Positions 21,539-30,788 of a stretch of 30,914 bases of DNA are shown piece after piece. The notes below the pieces were generated by a model that was given only the letters and a program-made list of their open reading frames with translations, was not told the DNA's origin and made no database searches. The DNA lies in assembly GCA_023413645.1 (NCBI GenBank), contig JAEZPN010000118.1, positions 1 through 30,914 of the forward strand, written 5' to 3'. Within the stretch, counting starts at the first letter, position 1; each line of letters opens with the position of its first letter. Source of the stretch: Bacteroidota bacterium (GTDB taxonomy: Bacteria; Bacteroidota; Bacteroidia; Bacteroidales; Rikenellaceae). The position numbers were made by a program, and so were the translations under genes.

Positions 21539-22684
21539 ATGCGTAGATTTGTAGCATACATACTCCTTACGTTTGCAACCCTCGTTGGGGGGGGGTACGC
21601 ATACTCTGCGCCAATGTTACTATTGGAGAAACCATTGTCACCAGAACTAAAACTCGAAGCCGACTTCACCACGCTCTTCGACAATACGGAGTACGCCTCG
21701 ATGAAGGGCGTAAGCTCGGAAACGCTCTTTGGCGCCCGCCTGACACCCAAAGTGGGCATCGAGTGGCAATATCGCAACCAGCTGATGGTGGGAGCAGACC
21801 TGTACCAGGACTTCGGCCACGACAAATTCCTCTCGGACGCCAAGTTGCAACTCTACTACGCCTTCCAGGACTACAACGCAAAGGTTTATGCGGGTATATT
21901 TCCCCGTAGCGCTATGAAGGGCTTGCGTTCACCGCTCTTTTTTGACCCCGCCTACTGCTACTACAACAATAGCATCGCAGGTGTATTGGCGCGTTACGAT
22001 GATTCAACATCGCCCTCCTATGTGGAGTTCGCAATGGACTATACAGGCATGCGCAGCTTTGACACGCGAGAGTCATTTGCGATAATGTCATCGGGTATGC
22101 ACTCGCTCAACGCGCAATTTATAAACGGAAGGATAGCGTATGGCTACGACTTCTATATGGGTCACTACGCCAAGGACTACAACCCCGAGACCATTGATGG
22201 TGTTGTGGATAACATTTTGCTTACGCCATATGTCGAGTTGGAGTGTCGCAACTTTGGAGTATTGATAGGTCAGGAGTGGGTGCACTTAACTGTGCGCTTG
22301 AGCTACATACAGTCATTGCAGCGCGATCGCATCAACGAGAATGTGTGGGAGCATCCCTTTGGCGGCGAGCTTCTGGTAAATTTCCAGTGGAATGGTGTGG
22401 AGCTATCCAACCGCCTATATATGGGTAAGGGCTCGTTGTTGAGCTACTACAACCGCTACGGTTCGGATGTATATCACGGCATGTCACTATATCGTACCGA
22501 GAAGGGCATCTACGATGCTATTGCACTATCGTATAGCCGATGGTTCTTTAACAATACCGTGGGTGTTAAGGCGGGCATCACGATTGAGTACGACGGTACG
22601 GGCTGGGGCACGCGACAATGGTTGCAGGTGAATGTAGCCCTCGGCACAAACATCAGCTTAAAGCGCAAGCAGACAATGGAATAA
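21539..22684 (+). CDS. Outer-membrane beta-barrel protein with poly-G tract in signal peptide
   Basis: 381 residues. Signal peptide 1 to about 23 (MRRFVAYILLTFATLV then three Gly). The mature part is rich in alternating aromatic strands (LQLYYAFQDYNAKVYAG, NRLYMGKGSLLSYYNRYG) typical of outer-membrane barrels. I recognise no named family. Codons 17-19 are GGG GGG GGG, part of a nine-G run (21587-21595). Loss of one G brings a stop about 20 codons later, and gain of one brings a stop after about 120 codons, so the tract could switch the protein on and off. In the state given here the frame is open. The gene precedes glnS by 25 bp with no terminator between. Confidence 0.75.
   Translation: MRRFVAYILLTFATLVGGGYAYSAPMLLLEKPLSPELKLEADFTTLFDNTEYASMKGVSSETLFGARLTPKVGIEWQYRNQLMVGADLYQDFGHDKFLSDAKLQLYYAFQDYNAKVYAGIFPRSAMKGLRSPLFFDPAYCYYNNSIAGVLARYDDSTSPSYVEFAMDYTGMRSFDTRESFAIMSSGMHSLNAQFINGRIAYGYDFYMGHYAKDYNPETIDGVVDNILLTPYVELECRNFGVLIGQEWVHLTVRLSYIQSLQRDRINENVWEHPFGGELLVNFQWNGVELSNRLYMGKGSLLSYYNRYGSDVYHGMSLYRTEKGIYDAIALSYSRWFFNNTVGVKAGITIEYDGTGWGTRQWLQVNVALGTNISLKRKQTME
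21587..21595 (+). repeat. G9 homopolymer inside a coding region
   Basis: Nine consecutive G within the signal-peptide codons of the barrel protein. It is the longest G or C run I see in the window. Such tracts change length during replication and are a classic site of phase variation. Confidence 0.9.
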
Positions 22685-22709
22685 TAAGTAATTAAACATA
22701 CATAAGACT

Positions 22710-24437
22710 ATGACAACTGAAGTAACAGAAGTAAAGGAGAAGTCTTTGAACTTCGTAGAAGAGATCATCGAGGAGGGTATCGCCCAGGGTAAGACACGTG
22801 TGCAGACACGCTTCCCACCCGAGCCTAATGGCTACCTCCACATTGGTCATGCCAAGGCTATTTGCATGGACTTCGGCGTAGCAAAGCGCTACGGCGGCGT
22901 ATGCAACCTCCGCTTCGACGACACTAACCCCACAAAGGAGGATGTGGAGTATGTAGAGGCTATCAAAGAGGATATCAAGTGGCTCGGCTTCGAGTGGGGT
23001 GCAGAGTACTACGCTTCGGACTACTTCCAGCAGTTGTGGGACTTCGCCGTGCGCCTCATCAAGCAGGGCAAGGCCTACATCGACGAGCAGACATCCGAGG
23101 AGATTGCTGCGCAGAAGGGCACACCCACACAAGCGGGAACCGAGAGCCCCTTCCGTAACCGCCCCATCGAGGAGAATCTCGACCTCTTCATGCAGATGAC
23201 ACGTGGCGAGATTGAGGAGGGCCGCATGGTGCTCCGCGCGAAGATCGACATGGCGAGCTCGAACATGCACTTCCGCGATCCTATCATCTACCGCGTTGTC
23301 AACCACCCCCACCACCGCACAGGCGACACATGGAAGGTATACCCCATGTACGACTTTGCACACGGCCAGAGCGACTACTTCGAGGGCGTGACACACTCGT
23401 TGTGTACCCTTGAGTTCGTGCCCCACCGTCCCCTTTACGACTTGTTCGTAGACTGGGTAAAGGAGGGTGTTGACCCATCAGACGAGCGTCCTCGCCAGTA
23501 TGAGTTCAACAAGCTCAACCTCAACTATACGCTAATGAGTAAGCGTAACTTGCTTATCCTTGTTAAGGAGGGCTTGGTAAATGGCTGGGATGACCCTCGT
23601 ATGCCAACATTGTGTGGCTTCCGCCGTCGTGGCTACTCGCCCGAGTCTATCCGCAACTTCGTCGATAAGATTGGTTACACCACCTACGACGCATTGAACG
23701 ACATGGCACTCTTGGAGTCTGCCGTACGTGACGATTTGAACAAGCGTGCTACCCGCGTGAGCGCTGTTATCGACCCCGTGAAGCTCGTTATCACAAACTA
23801 CCCCGAGGGTCAGGTAGAGTCGTTCGAGGCAATTGACAACCCCGAGGATCCCAACTCTGCAACGCACACCATAGAGTTCAGCCGCGAGCTCTGGATGGAG
23901 CGCGATGACTTCATGGAGGATGCACCTAAGAAGTACTTCCGCATGACCCCAGGTCAGGAGGTGCGCCTCAAGAACGCATATATCGTGAAGTGTACGGGCT
24001 GCGAGAAGGATGCCGAGGGTAACATCACAACCGTATATGCTGAGTACGACCCCGAGACAAAGACAGGTCTTCCAGGTTCAAACCGCAAGGTCAAGGGCAC
24101 GCTCCATTGGGTGAGCTGCGACCACTGCATCAAGGCTGAGGTACGCCTCTACGACCGCTTGTGGAAGGTGGAGAACCCACGTGACGAGATGGCAGCAATC
24201 CGCAAGGAGCAGGGCTGCGAAGCTCTCGAGGCAATGAAGCAGATGATCAACGAGGACTCACTCAAGGTGTTGACAGAGTGCTACGTAGAGAAGTTCCTAG
24301 CAAATGCTAAGCCCTACGACTACTTGCAGTTCCAGCGTATCGGCTACTTCAACGTGGATAAGGAGTCTACAGCGGAGCACCTTGTCTTCAACCGCACCGT
24401 TACGTTGAAGGATACTTGGGCTAAGCTAAACAAGTAG
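22710..24437 (+). CDS. glnS: Glutaminyl-tRNA synthetase
   Basis: 575 residues, class I synthetase. FPPEPNGYLHIGHAKAI carries the HIGH motif at 44-47; LMSKR at 275-279 is the KMSKS equivalent. It charges tRNA-Gln with glutamine directly. The C-terminal anticodon-binding beta-barrels are present (RKVKGTLHWVS, VRLYDRLW). Two CxxC pairs, C428-C431 and C470-C473, sit in the barrel region where E. coli GlnRS has none, and could bind zinc. It follows the barrel gene after 25 bp. A strong terminator ends it at 24479-24512. Confidence 0.97.
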   Translation: MTTEVTEVKEKSLNFVEEIIEEGIAQGKTRVQTRFPPEPNGYLHIGHAKAICMDFGVAKRYGGVCNLRFDDTNPTKEDVEYVEAIKEDIKWLGFEWGAEYYASDYFQQLWDFAVRLIKQGKAYIDEQTSEEIAAQKGTPTQAGTESPFRNRPIEENLDLFMQMTRGEIEEGRMVLRAKIDMASSNMHFRDPIIYRVVNHPHHRTGDTWKVYPMYDFAHGQSDYFEGVTHSLCTLEFVPHRPLYDLFVDWVKEGVDPSDERPRQYEFNKLNLNYTLMSKRNLLILVKEGLVNGWDDPRMPTLCGFRRRGYSPESIRNFVDKIGYTTYDALNDMALLESAVRDDLNKRATRVSAVIDPVKLVITNYPEGQVESFEAIDNPEDPNSATHTIEFSRELWMERDDFMEDAPKKYFRMTPGQEVRLKNAYIVKCTGCEKDAEGNITTVYAEYDPETKTGLPGSNRKVKGTLHWVSCDHCIKAEVRLYDRLWKVENPRDEMAAIRKEQGCEALEAMKQMINEDSLKVLTECYVEKFLANAKPYDYLQFQRIGYFNVDKESTAEHLVFNRTVTLKDTWAKLNK

Positions 24438-24478
24438 CCTAAAAACATAAGAGGCCTTATACGACCTCGCAATAGTCG

Positions 24479-24512
24479 GAGCGAATGGGGAACAATCCAT
24501 TCGCTCTTTTAT
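24479..24512 (+). terminator. Terminator of glnS
   Basis: 10-bp stem GAGCGAATGG / CCATTCGCTC (24479-24506) with an 8-nt loop, followed directly by TTTTATTAT. It starts 41 bp after the glnS stop. Confidence 0.9.
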
Positions 24513-24578
24513 TATAATTACACTGCCGACATAGTGAATTATCCTATAATAACATAGCGAGATTCGCGAAATATTTCC

Positions 24579-24586
24579 TATATTTG
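24579..24586 (+). promoter_or_regulatory. -7 box for the lipoprotein/DUF5723 pair
   Basis: TATATTTG fits TAnnTTTG, 50 bp upstream of the ATG at 24637. The -33 region has no clear TTTG. Confidence 0.5.
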
Positions 24587-24636
24587 CATTAGTATTACAT
24601 CTTCGTGTAGAGAAATAAACAAAAACAACCAAATAT

Positions 24637-27018
24637 ATGAGAGCAAAACAATATGTTTACCGCCTTTTGGGTGCGGTATGCGCATTTGCAACCATTGCAT
24701 GCGTAGACCAATCCTTTGACCTCAACAATGTGTCAACGGAGGTTACCGTGGGTAGTGGCACAACAACACTCCCTTTGGGTTATCTAAACGACAAGAGCCT
24801 TGGAGAGCTGCTCGAGGGCAACGACATTGAGGGACTACATGCCGACGAGAATGGCGACCTCTCGTACCGTTATGCGGGCGAGAGCGAGACTATCGACATC
24901 GAGGGTATAACCACCGAGTTTGATATTCCCGAAGTAACCAGCCCCTTTATCGTTGAGTACCCCGACTTCGAGGTAAATGTAGAGGATGTATCTATCGTAG
25001 CCTTCGATGACATCAATAATATTACAGGCTTGGAGGCATACGGCACAAGCTCCTCTGTGCCTGGAGGCATCACCGTGAGCGCCAACTACCGCAAGGTATT
25101 CGAGGGCGAGGACTACCACATTGCGTTTGATGTACCCGAGCAGGTGGCGAGCATCGATAAGATATACTTTGCCAACGAGGAGAGTGGTCGCATCGGCACA
25201 CCCCTCCATGTGCGCATCGACTTCAACGGCGTGGCAGCCATCAATGGTGGTGGTAGGCTGACATATAACTTCGGTATAGAGGGTGGCTCATTCCGTCTCC
25301 TTGATGAGAAGGGTGAGGTCGTATGCGACGGCACCTCATACGGTAATGCTCACACAATTGAGCCAGATGCCGAGTATGTGGAGTTTGTCGTATATCTTGA
25401 GAGCATAAGCAACTACAACGCGATAGACGAGAACCACCGCTTGGATATTCCCTTGAAGCTCACCTTCGACATGGGCTTTGAGTTTACCACCAAGGCCGGA
25501 ACAGCTAACCTTAGCGCCCTTCCCAAGATTAACTTCAAGGCGGAGCTTGCCTATGGCGATGCCGAGGTTACAATGGATGCTGACCACATCATCGCGGAGT
25601 GCAAAGTAGAGGATGGCAACCCCATCGTTATCGACAATCTCCCCGCGGAGCTCAAGATGCTTAACCGCGTAGGCATGAAGCCCAACATGGGTGCTATGCT
25701 CGACTTCTACATCGAGGGCATGGAGTGGCTCGGCGACGATATGGAGGATGTTGAGGTGGTGGCAAAACTCCCCGAGTGCCTCAAACTATACTACATTGAT
25801 GGCGAGAACTATACATACGACGCCTCGGCAAACGAGCTCACAACAACCGTTGAGGAGCTCAGCAATGGCATCGCCGTAGGTGTCGAAGCCCTCGACTTTG
25901 GTGCGGAGGGCCTCGTACCCGAGGATGGCAAGATTGAACTTACCCTCACACCATCCATCGTGACACGCTTCAAGGAGAATGCCCACATCAACATATCATC
26001 GTTGCAGCACAAAGGCAACCTCAACCTCACCATCGGCATAACGGAGACAATCTTCACGGTTGAGTCGCTATCGGGCAAGGTCGACTACACCTACGATGTT
26101 GAGCAGGCAGTTGAGCTTGAGGGCCTTAGCGATATAAACCTCGAGATTAATGGCGTGGGTCTCAAACCCATTATCGAGGTCAATGTGACACATCCTCTCA
26201 CGGTAGCCGCTACGCTATCAGGTTCTGTAGTACCCAGCGCTAATGGCGCTGCAGTAGAGAGCAACACCGTGGCGTTCAGCGATGTAGTGCTCCCCTCTGC
26301 AACATTTGTCAATGGCGAGATTGCACCCGCAGAGGTGACACTTATCATTGCCGACGAGAGCCTTCGCGCGAACTACGCCGATGACAAGTACACCTTTGTG
26401 GCTTGCGATGTTACGAAGCTACTTCTCGGTTCACTCCCCGAGGCACTCGATGTTAAGCTTCAGCTTGGCATAGATGCCGACAAGGTGCAGACACTATATA
26501 TTGACGAGGAGTTTGCCATCACCTACGACTATAGCCTCAATATCCCATTCGCCGTAGACGAGACTCTCGATGTGTGCTATAGCGACGAGATTGGCGGCCT
26601 CGGCGAGACATTCGCAGAGCTCGCGGAGTATGACATCAAGGTTGGCGACATCGCCGTTATCGCCACCATAACCAACTCTACACCCTTGCAGTTTGGCGCA
26701 GCAGTTACGCTTAAGGATGGCAACGGCAACCCCACAGCCGCACAGCTTACAATCGCCGACGATGCGATAATCGAGGGCTCGACAGATGGCACAACACCCA
26801 AGGTTAGCACCCTTCGTTTCGAACTCGACCTTGGCGCAGATGGCCGAGTGGCAAACATCACCGAGGTGGATGCTATAGCCTTCGAGCTTATGGCGACAAG
26901 TGCTGCAATCAACAACGCCGTGCCGTTGAACACCAACCAGACAGTTGGCGTAAAGTTGCAGGTGGAGCTTGCAGGTGGCATCACCATAGATATTGACGAG
27001 TTTATTAGTGAAGAATAG
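24637..27018 (+). CDS. Large lipoprotein of unknown function, partner of DUF5723 barrel
   Basis: 793 residues. Signal peptide ends TIAC with Cys22 as likely lipid site, followed by V-D-Q, in keeping with surface exposure. The remainder is acidic and almost wholly beta-strand in appearance, made of several immunoglobulin-like or adhesin-like segments (for example LPLGYLNDKSLGELL near 46-60, IDNLPAELKML near 330, and repeated LTPSIVTRF or VEVNVTHPL type strands). Pairwise similarity between segments is weak, so I do not assign repeats. No catalytic motif is seen. It is followed after 15 bp by the DUF5723 gene; the two probably work together in the outer membrane. Confidence 0.75.
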   Translation: MRAKQYVYRLLGAVCAFATIACVDQSFDLNNVSTEVTVGSGTTTLPLGYLNDKSLGELLEGNDIEGLHADENGDLSYRYAGESETIDIEGITTEFDIPEVTSPFIVEYPDFEVNVEDVSIVAFDDINNITGLEAYGTSSSVPGGITVSANYRKVFEGEDYHIAFDVPEQVASIDKIYFANEESGRIGTPLHVRIDFNGVAAINGGGRLTYNFGIEGGSFRLLDEKGEVVCDGTSYGNAHTIEPDAEYVEFVVYLESISNYNAIDENHRLDIPLKLTFDMGFEFTTKAGTANLSALPKINFKAELAYGDAEVTMDADHIIAECKVEDGNPIVIDNLPAELKMLNRVGMKPNMGAMLDFYIEGMEWLGDDMEDVEVVAKLPECLKLYYIDGENYTYDASANELTTTVEELSNGIAVGVEALDFGAEGLVPEDGKIELTLTPSIVTRFKENAHINISSLQHKGNLNLTIGITETIFTVESLSGKVDYTYDVEQAVELEGLSDINLEINGVGLKPIIEVNVTHPLTVAATLSGSVVPSANGAAVESNTVAFSDVVLPSATFVNGEIAPAEVTLIIADESLRANYADDKYTFVACDVTKLLLGSLPEALDVKLQLGIDADKVQTLYIDEEFAITYDYSLNIPFAVDETLDVCYSDEIGGLGETFAELAEYDIKVGDIAVIATITNSTPLQFGAAVTLKDGNGNPTAAQLTIADDAIIEGSTDGTTPKVSTLRFELDLGADGRVANITEVDAIAFELMATSAAINNAVPLNTNQTVGVKLQVELAGGITIDIDEFISEE

Positions 27019-27033
27019 TAATACGAAGAGAAT

Positions 27034-28443
27034 ATGAAGAGAGTACTTATACTGCTTGTAGGCCTAATCGCTTTCGTAGGTATAGATAGTGCTTCGGCAC
27101 AGTCGCGCAATTCATACTTTATGGAGGGTTCATACTTCCGTAACGACATGAACCCTGCACTTGCACCCACACGTGGTTACCTCGCGCTCCCCGGCATGAG
27201 TGGCGTGGGTGTAAACCTATCGCAGAACTTCTTGTCTGTAGACAACTTCTTCTATCAGCGTGACAACCAGGTTGTAACGGCGTTACACGGTTCGGTTACA
27301 GCTGACGAGTTCTATGGGAAACTCCCAGAGCAGGGCAAGCTCGCCCTCGACACCAAGATTAACATCTTCGGTTTAGGTTTCTACGCTAAAAAGATGTTCT
27401 GGACATTTGGCGTAAATGCCAATGCCTCAGCAGATATGGCAATGTCGATGGATGCCTTCAAGGCACTCAAGACCTTGGGCAATGGCACCTACGACTTGGG
27501 CGACACGGCCCTCGAGGCGAATGCCTACATGGATGCCTACCTCGGCACCTCGTTCCGTGTACACAAGAATGTGAACATCGGTATCAAGGCTAAGTTCCTC
27601 ATGGGAATAGCTACGGCAGAGGCTCAGTTTAACGAGCTTAAGGCAAATGTGACGCCCGATGCGGTGAATGGCGTTATAAATGGTACATTCCGCGCTAATG
27701 GCATATTCATAGATAATCGCACCGATGAGATTATAAGAGACTATTACTTCTATATGCTCGACAACATCAATAACTTTGGTGCTGCCCTCGACCTCGGTGT
27801 GGAGGTACGCCTTTTGAATGACCACCTTAAACTCTCAGCTGCTGTCACCGACCTCGGCTTTATCAAGTGGACTACAGGCACAACAAACATATCGGGCAGA
27901 CTAAGTGGCGACTTCTACTTCAACGGCTACAACCTTGAGACTCAGGAGGTAGATGGCGATGGTAGCTTCGAGGCAAAGATGGATGAGGTGCCACAGGGTA
28001 GCGACTACATCTCGCGCCTCAACTTCTCGGTAAATGCGGGTGTGGAGTATAATATCCTGAAGAACCATATCGCCTTTGGCGTGTTGTCGCACACCAAGTT
28101 CTGTGGCACTACAACCTACTCGGAGCTTACTGCATCGGTGAACTTCCGACCCACAAACTGGCTCTCGGCAACCTTTAGCCACACCTTCCTCAACCACAAC
28201 CGCCCAGGTGTCTTTGGCTTCGCGCTCAACATCCACCCCTGCGCTTTGAATATCTATGCAGGTGTAGACTTTGTTGACACACAGTGGGTTAATGGTCCAA
28301 CCGTGGAGGGCGTGCAGGTTCCTCTACCCCGCTACATGAAGTCTATGAATGCCTATGTAGGCGTTGGCTTCAACTTCGGTCGCCCCAAATTCCTAAAGGG
28401 TGAGAAGCAGGCAAAGATAGAGAAGAGAGAGAAGAAGAGTTAG
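27034..28443 (+). CDS. DUF5723 family outer-membrane protein
   Basis: 469 residues with signal peptide (about 1-22, ending ASAQS). RNDMNPALAPTRGYLALPG (35-53) and the later strands fit the DUF5723 family of Bacteroidetes, porin-like proteins distantly resembling FadL/PorV-type barrels in their N-terminal 'NPA' motif. The end VGFNFGRPKFLKGEKQAKIE is unusual: the barrel closes at about residue 453 and a short Lys/Glu tail follows. Function unknown. It is likely co-transcribed with the lipoprotein upstream and ends at a clear terminator. Confidence 0.78.
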   Translation: MKRVLILLVGLIAFVGIDSASAQSRNSYFMEGSYFRNDMNPALAPTRGYLALPGMSGVGVNLSQNFLSVDNFFYQRDNQVVTALHGSVTADEFYGKLPEQGKLALDTKINIFGLGFYAKKMFWTFGVNANASADMAMSMDAFKALKTLGNGTYDLGDTALEANAYMDAYLGTSFRVHKNVNIGIKAKFLMGIATAEAQFNELKANVTPDAVNGVINGTFRANGIFIDNRTDEIIRDYYFYMLDNINNFGAALDLGVEVRLLNDHLKLSAAVTDLGFIKWTTGTTNISGRLSGDFYFNGYNLETQEVDGDGSFEAKMDEVPQGSDYISRLNFSVNAGVEYNILKNHIAFGVLSHTKFCGTTTYSELTASVNFRPTNWLSATFSHTFLNHNRPGVFGFALNIHPCALNIYAGVDFVDTQWVNGPTVEGVQVPLPRYMKSMNAYVGVGFNFGRPKFLKGEKQAKIEKREKKS

Positions 28444-28461
28444 CCTCACTTATAATAAAAG

Positions 28462-28497
28462 AATGGAGATGCCCTTGATGAGCATCTCCATTTTTTT
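28462..28497. terminator. Bidirectional terminator after the DUF5723 gene
   Basis: Perfect 11-bp stem AATGGAGATGC / GCATCTCCATT with a 9-nt loop, then seven T (28491-28497) on the plus strand. On the minus strand it is followed by CTTTTATTATAAG, so it also serves the convergent dehydrogenase gene. Confidence 0.92.
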
Positions 28498-28515
28498 GCG
28501 CCTATGATATAAGCC

Positions 28516-29451
28516 TTAGAGCGACTCCTGCCATGTGCGTATGTTGTTTGCTACGCACTCAATAAGACGATCGATGGCCTCGGCTGCCGACCATGCGTTG
28601 TGGGGCGATGCCAAGAGGCGGTAACGATCCTTTATATTATATAAAGGTGACTCACGGAGTGGCTCCACGGAGAATACGTCGAGTGCCGCTGCTGCAACCC
28701 AGCCATTGTCGAGTGCCTCAGCAAGTGCCGCCTCGTCGATGATACCACCACGTGCTACGTTGATAACCAACGATGTGGGTTTCATAACCTTCAACTCCTC
28801 GCGGCCTACAAGACCACGTGTGCGCTCGTTGAGGGGCGAGTGGACAGAGAGGATGTCGCACCACTCCAACATCTCCTTAAGCTCCATCGAGGGGTATGCC
28901 TCCTCGCGCTTAGTGCCCGAAGTAGAGAAGTAGCGCACCTCGCAACCAAAGGCTGTAGCAAGACGTGCCACCTCGCGACCGATGTTACCGAGACCTATGA
29001 TACCCCACTTCTTACCACGAAGCTCGAAGGTAAAGCGGTCGTAGCAGAAGGCACGGTCAGCCTTCGAGTAGCGACCATCGTGGAAGTACTCGTCGAAATA
29101 TACGATGTTACGAGCAAGAGCAAGCGCTGATGCGAGCGTTGTCTCAGCAACCGATGTTGTAGAGTAGCCCACAGCGTTCTTTACTACGATGCCGAGCTCC
29201 TTTGCTGCCTCGAGGTCTACGTTATTCATGCCCGTTGCAGCAACACAAATAAGCTTAAGATCTGGCAATTGGCGCATTGCTTCACCATCTATGAGCACCT
29301 TATTTGTGATGGCAACGTCAGCACCCTTAAGGCGCTCTACGACCTCCTCTTTACGGGTGTTCTCGTACGCCACATATTCGCCTTGTGATGTGATAGATGA
29401 GAGGTCGCGGCCTGCGATGCTATACTCATCTAAAAAGACTATTTTCTTCAT
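28516..29451 (-). CDS. D-2-hydroxyacid dehydrogenase (glycerate dehydrogenase-like)
   Basis: 311 residues. Nucleotide-binding GLGNIG at 153-158. Catalytic residues fit the family: Arg234 (NVARGG), Glu263 (DVFSVEP) and His284 (SPHNAW). It interconverts a 2-keto acid and a D-2-hydroxy acid with NAD(P)H; hydroxypyruvate/glycerate is the closest guess. The absence of an ACT domain and the length argue against being the housekeeping SerA. It lies 2 bp behind tcdA and is last in the tatD-tcdA unit. Confidence 0.88.
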   Translation of the reverse strand: MKKIVFLDEYSIAGRDLSSITSQGEYVAYENTRKEEVVERLKGADVAITNKVLIDGEAMRQLPDLKLICVAATGMNNVDLEAAKELGIVVKNAVGYSTTSVAETTLASALALARNIVYFDEYFHDGRYSKADRAFCYDRFTFELRGKKWGIIGLGNIGREVARLATAFGCEVRYFSTSGTKREEAYPSMELKEMLEWCDILSVHSPLNERTRGLVGREELKVMKPTSLVINVARGGIIDEAALAEALDNGWVAAAALDVFSVEPLRESPLYNIKDRYRLLASPHNAWSAAEAIDRLIECVANNIRTWQESL

Positions 29452-29453
29452 AT

Positions 29454-30194
29454 CTATTCGTTTTGGTTTTCTCTCTTAAACTCCCCCACAAGGTCACGCA
29501 CTACAACCGAGGCGCAACCTATGCCAAACATAGCGGGGATGTATGATATAGTGCCTACGTTCGACTTTTTATTCTGTTCCTCGCACAAAATCATCGCACC
29601 CTCACGTACAGGCTCGGGCGAAAATACTGCCCAGAAGCCACGCTTTATGCCGATTTTATGCAGACGTTTGCGAAGCATATGAGCCAAGGGACAGTGGTGC
29701 GTTTTGGCAATATCCTTAATCTCCATAAGCGTAGGATCGGTCTTTGCTCCCGCACCCATCGAGCTTACGAGAGGTATGCCACGGTCGAGCGCACCCTTGA
29801 TAAGTGCGAGCTTCGGCGAGAGTGTGTCGATAGCATCTACAACGTAGTCAAATTTATCGCTATCGAGCAACGCATCGGTCTCATCATCCTTTATAAAACG
29901 ATTAACCACAGAGAGTTGCAACTCGGGGTTTATATCTTTAAGGCGCTCAGCTAGGATGTCGCACTTCTCGCGGCCGATGGTCGAGTGGAGGGCGACAAGC
30001 TGGCGGTTGATGTTACTCTCCGACACCTTATCTGCATCGGCAATGGTCATGCGACCCACGCCCGCACGAACAATCATCTCTGCGGCATAAGCTCCTACGC
30101 CACCCACACCCACAACAAGCACATTAGCATTGCGAAGCAAGTTAAGTTTCTCCTCTCCTAAAAGTAACTCTGTTCTCTCGAGCCAATTACTCAT
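29454..30194 (-). CDS. tcdA: tRNA threonylcarbamoyladenosine dehydratase
   Basis: 246 residues, E1/ThiF-like fold. Nucleotide motif GVGGVG at 29-34, then the ATP-binding DADKVSESNINRQ (53-65) and DAIDTLSPK. SSMGAGAKTDPT and the region GFWAVFSPEPVREG are typical of TcdA (CsdL/YgdL) rather than ThiF or MoeB. It cyclises t6A37 of ANN-decoding tRNAs to ct6A using ATP. Its ATG overlaps the tatD stop by one base (TAATG), so the two are translationally coupled. Confidence 0.93.
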   Translation of the reverse strand: MSNWLERTELLLGEEKLNLLRNANVLVVGVGGVGAYAAEMIVRAGVGRMTIADADKVSESNINRQLVALHSTIGREKCDILAERLKDINPELQLSVVNRFIKDDETDALLDSDKFDYVVDAIDTLSPKLALIKGALDRGIPLVSSMGAGAKTDPTLMEIKDIAKTHHCPLAHMLRKRLHKIGIKRGFWAVFSPEPVREGAMILCEEQNKKSNVGTISYIPAMFGIGCASVVVRDLVGEFKRENQNE

Positions 30195-30781
30195 TATCGT
30201 CTAAAAAGTCGTTTATAGTTTTCGTAAATCTCTTTTTCTAATTCGGCAAACGATACACCCTTAATCTCGGAAACCTCAGCGTAGACCTCGGCGATATCCA
30301 ACGAGACATTGTCGTCGGTCTCGCAAAAGAGCCTGTCGAGGGGTGTCGCAGCTATTGCCTGGCGCGTCTTAGCGGAACGTAGCGACCTCTCACCAAACGA
30401 TAGATAGTACCCTCGGCGCAACGCCTCATTCGCCTGCTGCCCCGAACCAGTAAAGCCATGAAACACAACACCTTCAATGTTATAGTCAGCGAGTATTTTG
30501 ATGGTTGGTTCGAAGGCTCTAACGACGTGCAACACAACTGGTTTATGCAACCTATCCGCCACCTCAAGGTGCGCTCTAAATAGTCGCTCCTGAGTCACCC
30601 TATCAACCTCGCAAGCAAAATCTAAACCCGTCTCACCAATGATGTCGCAGTGGGTAAAATCGGGAAGTTCACTTCCATATTCGGCATTCCACGGGTGTAT
30701 GCCCGCCATCGTTGGCGAGACCACATCGGGTCGCAGATGGTGGGTATGCACATCCACCAATATTTTGTTCACTTCGTTCAT
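30194..30781 (-). CDS. Short TatD-family metal-dependent hydrolase
   Basis: 195 residues, clearly shorter than the ~260 of E. coli TatD. Metal-site residues are recognisable: H12-T-H14, Glu50 (GETGLDF), His85 (VLHVVRA), His108 (FHGFTGS) and Asp156 (CETDD). The loss lies in loops between the N-terminal strands, where GIHPWN (27-32) follows the HTH motif almost at once. Relatives are 3'-5' DNA/RNA exonucleases or D-aminoacyl-tRNA deacylases; activity here is inferred. The start codon lies only 8 bp from the promoter box, so the mRNA should have almost no leader. First gene of the tatD-tcdA-dehydrogenase unit. Confidence 0.85.
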   Translation of the reverse strand: MNEVNKILVDVHTHHLRPDVVSPTMAGIHPWNAEYGSELPDFTHCDIIGETGLDFACEVDRVTQERLFRAHLEVADRLHKPVVLHVVRAFEPTIKILADYNIEGVVFHGFTGSGQQANEALRRGYYLSFGERSLRSAKTRQAIAATPLDRLFCETDDNVSLDIAEVYAEVSEIKGVSFAELEKEIYENYKRLFRR

Positions 30782-30788
30782 CCGACCA

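Noticed and set aside
22692..23426. 244-codon open frame on the minus strand
   Set aside because: Antisense shadow of glnS, an unambiguous gene.
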